In this document: piece by piece, positions 23,338-28,121 of the stretch | Numbering within the stretch: position 1 is the first letter of the stretch | Layout of the letters: each line of letters starts with the position of its first letter | Assembly: GCA_016929795.1 (NCBI GenBank) | Contig: JAFGIA010000381.1 | Span: 1 to 28,121, forward strand | Reading direction: 5' to 3' | Length of the DNA: 28,121 bases | From: Anaerolineae bacterium | GTDB taxonomy: Bacteria; Chloroflexota; Anaerolineae; JAAYZQ01 | Program-made: the position numbers and the translations under genes | The notes under the pieces: model-generated | Databases searched by the model: none | What the model saw: the letters and a program-made list of their open reading frames with translations, nothing else | Told to the model about the DNA's origin: nothing

Positions 23338-25245
23338 ATGCAGCCCGGCATGGAAGCACTGGGCCAGGAGCTGGCCAAAGAGATCAGAGAGTTGCGTGCC
23401 AGGCTCGGGGCGCGGCAGCTTGGCGCCGACCGAGCTGGCAAGCAGGAGAGCACGGCCGGAGTCTGGCGACAGGCAGCGACGGTGGATGTAGAGGAGGATG
23501 ACGGCATCGATCTCCTGTGGCCCTCAGGCCAACAGCCAGCCGGCACGCGCCTGGGCGAGCACACGATTCGGGACCTGGAGATCGAGACGCTGGTGTATGG
23601 GCTGGCTATTGGCAGCCGGCGCGAGCACCAAGAAATGATCCGGCGCGTGCTGTTCGAGCTGTGTGAGGACCCTGAGGCGATCCGCTACCGACAGGCAATC
23701 ACAGGGGACCTGATCCGTGCCCCCTGGTTGGCAGCGGGGCTCGAGGAGATGCTGCCCCTGCTCGATCAACTGAGCGCGTACAGCATGGCCGACCGTGACA
23801 TGCCCGAGCTGTTCCAGGTGGCGTGGTGGCTCAGCGAGATGGAAACGTATGTCGACTGCATTCAGGCATTGGTCCGTGTTTTTCAGGAGGCGAGCGACGA
23901 GCCACAAGCGGCGGGCCTGCGCGCGCTGCGCGACCTGGCGGTTGAGATCGAAACACGCCCCAGCTTTCAAAACCTGGCACGCGAGCTCCCCCCCCTGCTG
24001 GCGCGCATTCGCGGCGTGACGAGCATCACGATCGGAATCAACCTCGACCAGGACTTGCAGCCCGTCGCAGCCACCCTCCTGTCGCTCAACGAAGAACCCT
24101 TTATCGAAGCGCCCCTTCTGAAGCTGCTGCTGGGAGGCAGCGGCGAGCAGGAGAGCGTGATGCCTCTGCACACCATTCCGCTGGTTAGCGGGGGCAGTGC
24201 CATTCCACAAGGCAGCCGCCGGCCCAACCCGATGCTCGTGCCCCTCTTTCGCGACCTATCGCGCATTATGGAGCAAGTAAGCAAGCCGATCGCGGCCGCC
24301 CTGCAAGAATATGTGCACGTGAACCGCCAGTGGCTGGTGCAACTGCGCCCGGCGCTTGCCTTTTACGCAGGCGCGGCACGCCTCGCTCGCAGGCTGGAGG
24401 CGGGGAGTCTCCCTGTGTGCCTCCCAGAGATCGTGCCCGCGGCCGAGCGCCTATGCCAGGTACGCGACGGCTACAATGTGAACCTGGCGCTGCATTGGCT
24501 GGAGCGCGGAATGGAGCGTGTGAGTGCCCAGATCGTGACCAACGATGTCGACCTCAACGACGAGGGCAGGATCGTTATCCTTACCGGTCCGAATCGTGGC
24601 GGCAAGACAACGTACACCCAGGCCACCGGCCTGCTGCAGGTCATGGCACAGGCAGGGCTGTTCGTTCCCGGCAGCCAGGCGCGCATCAGCCCGGCGGATG
24701 GCGTGTACACTCACTTTCCAGCAGAGGAGGAGCTGGACAGGGGCACAGGGCGGTTTGGCGACGAGGCACAGCGGCTGCGAGAGGTTTTTGAGCACGCCAC
24801 CCGCCACAGCCTGATCCTCCTCAACGAATCGTTATCGGGCACGCATGCCGGCGAGAGCCTGTACCTGTCACGGGACATTGTCCGCATCGCGCGCATGCTC
24901 GGCGCGCGCGTGGTGTTTGCCACCCACCTGCACGAGCTGGCAGAGAAGGTCGAGACGATCAACGCCGAGACGCCCGGCGAGAGCAGGGTAGTGAGCCTGG
25001 TCTCATCGCACATCGACCAGGCGACGATCGCGCAAGGGGCGGACGAGGTGGCAGAGCGGCGCACCTACCAGGTTGTCAAGAGTTCGCCCATGGGCCGCAG
25101 TTACGCACTCGAGCTGGCACGGCACTATGGTATCAGCTTTGATCAACTGCGCCAGGCGCTGGTGGACAGGGGAGTATTGGATGCGTCCAGGGCAGACGAC
25201 AACGCCCGGCCCCACAGTGGCACGCAGGCGGGAAGCGGGGTATAG
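23338..25245 (+). CDS. MutS-family ATPase without mismatch-recognition domain
   Basis: A 635-residue protein with the MutS clamp/lever helices and C-terminal ABC-type ATPase. Walker A GPNRGGKT is at 417-424. The ABC-signature region is ELDRGTGRFGDEAQRLREV. A modified Walker B, SLILLNESLSGT, has Asn where MutS has the Asp before the catalytic Glu. A switch histidine follows in FATHLHEL. The mismatch-reading domain I and connector of MutS1, and the Smr and KOW parts of MutS2, are not seen. It therefore belongs to the less studied MutS-like groups and is not the mismatch repair MutS. The ATG at 23338 follows GAGGAG. The U32 gene starts 9 bases after its stop. The DNA substrate is unknown. Confidence 0.85.
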   Translation: MQPGMEALGQELAKEIRELRARLGARQLGADRAGKQESTAGVWRQAATVDVEEDDGIDLLWPSGQQPAGTRLGEHTIRDLEIETLVYGLAIGSRREHQEMIRRVLFELCEDPEAIRYRQAITGDLIRAPWLAAGLEEMLPLLDQLSAYSMADRDMPELFQVAWWLSEMETYVDCIQALVRVFQEASDEPQAAGLRALRDLAVEIETRPSFQNLARELPPLLARIRGVTSITIGINLDQDLQPVAATLLSLNEEPFIEAPLLKLLLGGSGEQESVMPLHTIPLVSGGSAIPQGSRRPNPMLVPLFRDLSRIMEQVSKPIAAALQEYVHVNRQWLVQLRPALAFYAGAARLARRLEAGSLPVCLPEIVPAAERLCQVRDGYNVNLALHWLERGMERVSAQIVTNDVDLNDEGRIVILTGPNRGGKTTYTQATGLLQVMAQAGLFVPGSQARISPADGVYTHFPAEEELDRGTGRFGDEAQRLREVFEHATRHSLILLNESLSGTHAGESLYLSRDIVRIARMLGARVVFATHLHELAEKVETINAETPGESRVVSLVSSHIDQATIAQGADEVAERRTYQVVKSSPMGRSYALELARHYGISFDQLRQALVDRGVLDASRADDNARPHSGTQAGSGV

Positions 25246-25254
25246 TGTGCAGCC

Positions 25255-27093
25255 ATGGGAAGAACGGTTGAGCTCCTCGCCCCTGCGAGAGATCTGCAAT
25301 GTGGCCTCGCAGCGATCAACAGCGGCGCCGATGCCGTCTATATCGGCGCGCCGCGCTTTGGCGCACGCGCTCAAGCCGGCAATACCCTGGACGATCTCGC
25401 TGCCCTCGTCGCGCACGCTCACACCTATTGGGCACGAGTGTACGCCACCGTCAACACGCTGCTCCACGACGACGAGCTGCCGCACGCCGTCGACCTGATC
25501 CACCGCCTGTACGACGTCGGTGTGGATGCCGTCATCATCCAAGACGTAGGTCTGCTGGAAGCCGATCTGCCGCCAGTGGCCTTGATCGCCAGCACGCAGA
25601 TGCATAACCACACGCCAGAGCGCGTCGCATTTCTGGAAGCCGTGGGCATCCGCCGCGTCATTCTGGCACGTGAGCTGACCCTGGACGAGATCCGGGCTAT
25701 CCGGGCGGCCACGTCGGTGGAATTGGAGATGTTTGTGCACGGTGCCCTGTGTGTCAGCTACAGCGGCCAATGCACCATGAGTTATGCCATCGGCGGCAGG
25801 AGCGGCAACCGCGGCGAGTGCGCCCAGCCGTGCCGGCGGCGCTACACGCTGGTCGACCGTGACGGACAGGTGCTCGCCGGGCCTCTCCACCTCCTCTCCC
25901 TGCGCGACCTGAATCTGACGCACGAACTGGGCGCGCTGCTGGACGCGGGTATCAGATCGTTCAAGGTTGAGGGGCGGCTGAAAGATCGCGGGTACGTGAC
26001 CAATGTCGTCAGCTGGTACCGGCAGCAGCTCGATCGGGCACTTGCGGCGCGTGGCCTGGAACGTTCCTCCTCAGGCCACAGCCACGTCGATTTCGAGCCC
26101 GACGTGACCAAGACATTCAACCGTGGATACACAACCTACTTTGTGCACGGCAATAAGCGAAGCGGCGAGCCGCCGGGCGCTGTCGAGTCGCCCAAGATGG
26201 TGGGCGAGCGTGTGGGCACGGTCCACACCGTCGACGGGGACCAGGTGACGATAGCGACCGACCTTGTACTTCACAGCGGCGACGGACTGACCTGGTTCGA
26301 TCCGCAGCGCGAGTTGACGGGTACGTTGGTTAACGCCGTCGAGCCGAGGGGCAACCGGGTGCAGGTGACGGTGGAGGACACGCGCGACCTGCGGCCGGGG
26401 GTGACCATTTATCGCAACCGCGACCACGCCTTTCTGCGGCAGGTGGAGCAAAGCCGGTCAGTGCGCCAGATGATGGTTCAATTTCGGCTTGAGGCTATGC
26501 CAGATGGGTTTCGCCTGCAGGCGACAGACGAGGACGGCAACGTGGCGGCGAGCACGTTGATCGCAGCGAAGGAGCCGGCGCACAAGCCCGTACAAGCCGA
26601 GGCGACGGCACGCCGCCAGTTGGCGAAAACGGGAGAAACGGCCTTCACCGCCGTGGAGGTCGATCTGGCATGGGACAGGCCCTGCTTTTTGCCAGTGTCG
26701 ACCTTGAACGAGCTGCGGCGCGATGCACTGGATCGCCTGCTCGAGGTGCGAGACGCGAATCGCCCGCGGATGGGGGGTGGGATCGAGCCGAACGACGTAT
26801 CCTACCCCGAGACGACGCTCACCTACCAGGGGAACGTGTTGAACCGGCAGGCAGAGGCCTTTTACCGCCGGCATGGCGTGACCGACATCAAGCCGGCGGC
26901 CGAGTCGGGACTGGACATGGCGGAGCGGGTGGTGATGCGCACGCGCTACTGCGTGCAGCACCAGCTCGGGCTGTGCGACGGGGTGGGGGCCCGGGCGGAG
27001 GTGCGCCAGCCACTCTTCCTGGTGGACGAGGACGGGCATCGCTACCGGCTGCGGTTCCAGTGCGCCGATTGTGAGATGGAAGTTGTATACTGA
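25255..27093 (+). CDS. U32 family peptidase / RlhA-like protein with DUF3656
   Basis: A 612-residue U32-family protein. The N-terminal half starts VELLAPARDLQCGLAAINSGADAVYIG and carries the family signature MFVHGALCVSYSGQC, then GECAQPCRRRY, whose cysteines fit an iron-sulfur site. The second half is the DUF3656 (collagenase-like) region, ending in a CxxC pair (FQCADCEMEV). E. coli members of this group (RlhA, TrhP) hydroxylate 23S rRNA or tRNA rather than acting as proteases. RlhA is closest in length, so a C5-hydroxylation role in rRNA is plausible here but not shown. It is in an operon with the MutS-family gene, separated by 9 bases. Confidence 0.88.
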   Translation: MGRTVELLAPARDLQCGLAAINSGADAVYIGAPRFGARAQAGNTLDDLAALVAHAHTYWARVYATVNTLLHDDELPHAVDLIHRLYDVGVDAVIIQDVGLLEADLPPVALIASTQMHNHTPERVAFLEAVGIRRVILARELTLDEIRAIRAATSVELEMFVHGALCVSYSGQCTMSYAIGGRSGNRGECAQPCRRRYTLVDRDGQVLAGPLHLLSLRDLNLTHELGALLDAGIRSFKVEGRLKDRGYVTNVVSWYRQQLDRALAARGLERSSSGHSHVDFEPDVTKTFNRGYTTYFVHGNKRSGEPPGAVESPKMVGERVGTVHTVDGDQVTIATDLVLHSGDGLTWFDPQRELTGTLVNAVEPRGNRVQVTVEDTRDLRPGVTIYRNRDHAFLRQVEQSRSVRQMMVQFRLEAMPDGFRLQATDEDGNVAASTLIAAKEPAHKPVQAEATARRQLAKTGETAFTAVEVDLAWDRPCFLPVSTLNELRRDALDRLLEVRDANRPRMGGGIEPNDVSYPETTLTYQGNVLNRQAEAFYRRHGVTDIKPAAESGLDMAERVVMRTRYCVQHQLGLCDGVGARAEVRQPLFLVDEDGHRYRLRFQCADCEMEVVY

Positions 27094-27171
27094 AGGATTC
27101 TCTCGGTGGGCGGTGCAGGCTGTTATACAGAGTTGCCATGTCTGGTCAAGCCACGACAAAGGATGAAAATG

Positions 27172-27187
27172 AACGGCTGAAGCCGTT
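27172..27187. repeat. Short palindrome AACGGCTGAAGCCGTT
   Basis: A seven-base inverted repeat (AACGGCT / AGCCGTT) with a two-base centre, followed by ACTACAAACGGGAGC, in the gap before the histidine ammonia-lyase gene. I recall similar sequences as dispersed palindromes in Chloroflexota and some cyanobacteria. Only one copy is seen in this window, so the repeat status is inference. Confidence 0.45.
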
Positions 27188-27250
27188 ACTACAAACGGGA
27201 GCATTTTCGGATCAGACTCACAGAGACGAACAGAGATACATAGAGGGACA

Positions 27251-28121
27251 ATGGTAGAGATCTGGCTGAATGGAGAGGATTTGACGCTGGAGGACGTGGT
27301 GACGGTAGCCCACGCGCCCGAAGGCGGGGAAGAGATCGCAGTCGACCTGACGCCCGAGGCGTGGGAGAAGGTGCGCCGGGCAGAGCGTGCGGTGGCGGGG
27401 TTCGTGGCGCGGGGCGAGATCGTGTATGGCGTGACGACCGGGTTCGGCGCGTTCAAGAGCAAGATCATCCCGCGCAGTCAGGTAGAGCAGCTCCAGCGCA
27501 ACATCTTGATGAGCCACGCGGTGGGGGTGGGCGATCCCCTCGACCTGCCGGCGACGCGGGCGATGATGCTCATCCGCGCCAACACGCTGGCGAAGGGGCA
27601 TTCGGGGATTCGCGAGGAGACCCTGCGCCTGATGGTGGCGATGCTCAACCACGGGGTCTATCCCGTCGTCCCGATCCAGGGGTCGCTGGGAGCGAGCGGC
27701 GATCTGGCGCCGCTGGCGCACATGGCGCTGCCGCTGATCGGGCTGGGCGAGGTGGTGTACCAGGGAGAGGGGCTGCCCGCCCGTGAAGCGCTGGCGCGCG
27801 CCGGGCTGGAGCCGGTGACCCTCGGCGCCAAGGAAGGGCTGGCGCTGACCAACGGCACGGCGATGATGGCCGCGATCGGGGTGCTGGCGACGGTGCAGGC
27901 CGAGAACCTGGCGCGCGTGGCCGACGTGACCGGGTGCCTGAGCCTGGAGGCACTGCACGGGACGCCGCGGGCGTTCGACGCGCGCATCCACGCGGCGCGG
28001 CCCCATCCACGCCAGATCGAGTCGGCTGCACACATCCGTCACCTGATCGACGGCAGTACGTTTACCAGGCCCGACAACCCTCTAACCCAAAACGCTTTCC
28101 TTCACTGCCGTCCAGGGCACC
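27251..28121 (+). CDS. hutH: Histidine ammonia-lyase, 5' part (runs off the window)
   Basis: An open frame of 290 codons from ATG 27251 to the window edge, so the gene is partial at its 3' end (the family is about 500-530 residues). Histidine ammonia-lyase converts histidine to urocanate and ammonia, the first step of histidine degradation. The catalytic MIO triad A148-S149-G150 lies in GSLGASGDLAPLAHMALP. VYGVTTGFG near residue 57 and GLALTNGTAMMA are further family motifs. Phenylalanine or tyrosine ammonia-lyase is possible because the specificity region is only partly visible. The ribosome-binding site is weak (GAGGG three bases from the ATG). Confidence 0.92.
   Translation, partial: MVEIWLNGEDLTLEDVVTVAHAPEGGEEIAVDLTPEAWEKVRRAERAVAGFVARGEIVYGVTTGFGAFKSKIIPRSQVEQLQRNILMSHAVGVGDPLDLPATRAMMLIRANTLAKGHSGIREETLRLMVAMLNHGVYPVVPIQGSLGASGDLAPLAHMALPLIGLGEVVYQGEGLPAREALARAGLEPVTLGAKEGLALTNGTAMMAAIGVLATVQAENLARVADVTGCLSLEALHGTPRAFDARIHAARPHPRQIESAAHIRHLIDGSTFTRPDNPLTQNAFLHCRPGH

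Noticed and set aside
1..28121. CRISPR array, integrase, phage genes or insertion-sequence transposase
   Set aside because: No regularly spaced direct repeats with unique spacers and no transposase or recombinase motifs were found on either strand.

Overview
The window is a high-GC, gene-dense bacterial chromosome segment with strong Shine-Dalgarno sites and sigma70-type promoters (TTGNNN, 17 bases, TATAAT-like). There is no phage, plasmid or rRNA signature. The mix of genes suggests a member of the Chloroflexota, perhaps Anaerolineae: a death-like-domain STAND NTPase with TPRs, DUF4139 and DUF4349 envelope proteins, an orphan PEP/pyruvate-binding protein, and intergenic palindromes of the kind common in that phylum. 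This assignment is an inference from gene content, not from a marker gene.

Layout. 1-583: tRNA-Val(GAC) and a ferredoxin on the minus strand, separated by a 60-base near-perfect palindrome. 700-3114: a multi-zinc-ribbon protein and a methyltransferase behind a clear promoter. 3145-7743: a strong promoter, a 1167-residue GH13 (alpha-amylase fold) protein, a TAG-like HhH protein that has lost its catalytic residues, and a DUF3795 protein. 7783-9520: a TspO-like membrane protein, a shortened iron-alcohol-dehydrogenase remnant and a DUF4416 protein. 9516-11194: two hairpins and a membrane-anchored DUF4139 protein.

11232-14905 is the accessory part. It holds an NB-ARC STAND NTPase with a death-like N-terminal domain and TPRs, and, convergent with it 8 bases away, a HEVGH zinc metallopeptidase with its own near-consensus promoter. 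Hand-counted 60-base samples fall to 45-47% GC there (12961-13020, 14461-14520), against about 63% in 16861-16920 and 24481-24540. This is the best candidate for an undescribed conflict or defence module.

15043-18602: a GreA/GreB C-terminal-domain protein, tRNA-Glu(CTC) with promoter and terminator, a 70-residue protein and a PEP/pyruvate-binding domain protein. 18658-23098 (minus strand): an apparent transcription unit from a TTGACA promoter: ssb, DUF3467, der, DUF503 (YlxP-like), a small lipoprotein, then a DUF4349 lipoprotein. An approximately 80-base MITE-like element with terminal inverted repeats and an 11-base direct repeat sits directly after the ssb stop codon. 23252-28121: a promoter, a MutS-family ATPase without mismatch-recognition domains, a U32 peptidase/RlhA-like protein, and the first 290 codons of a histidine ammonia-lyase that runs off the window.
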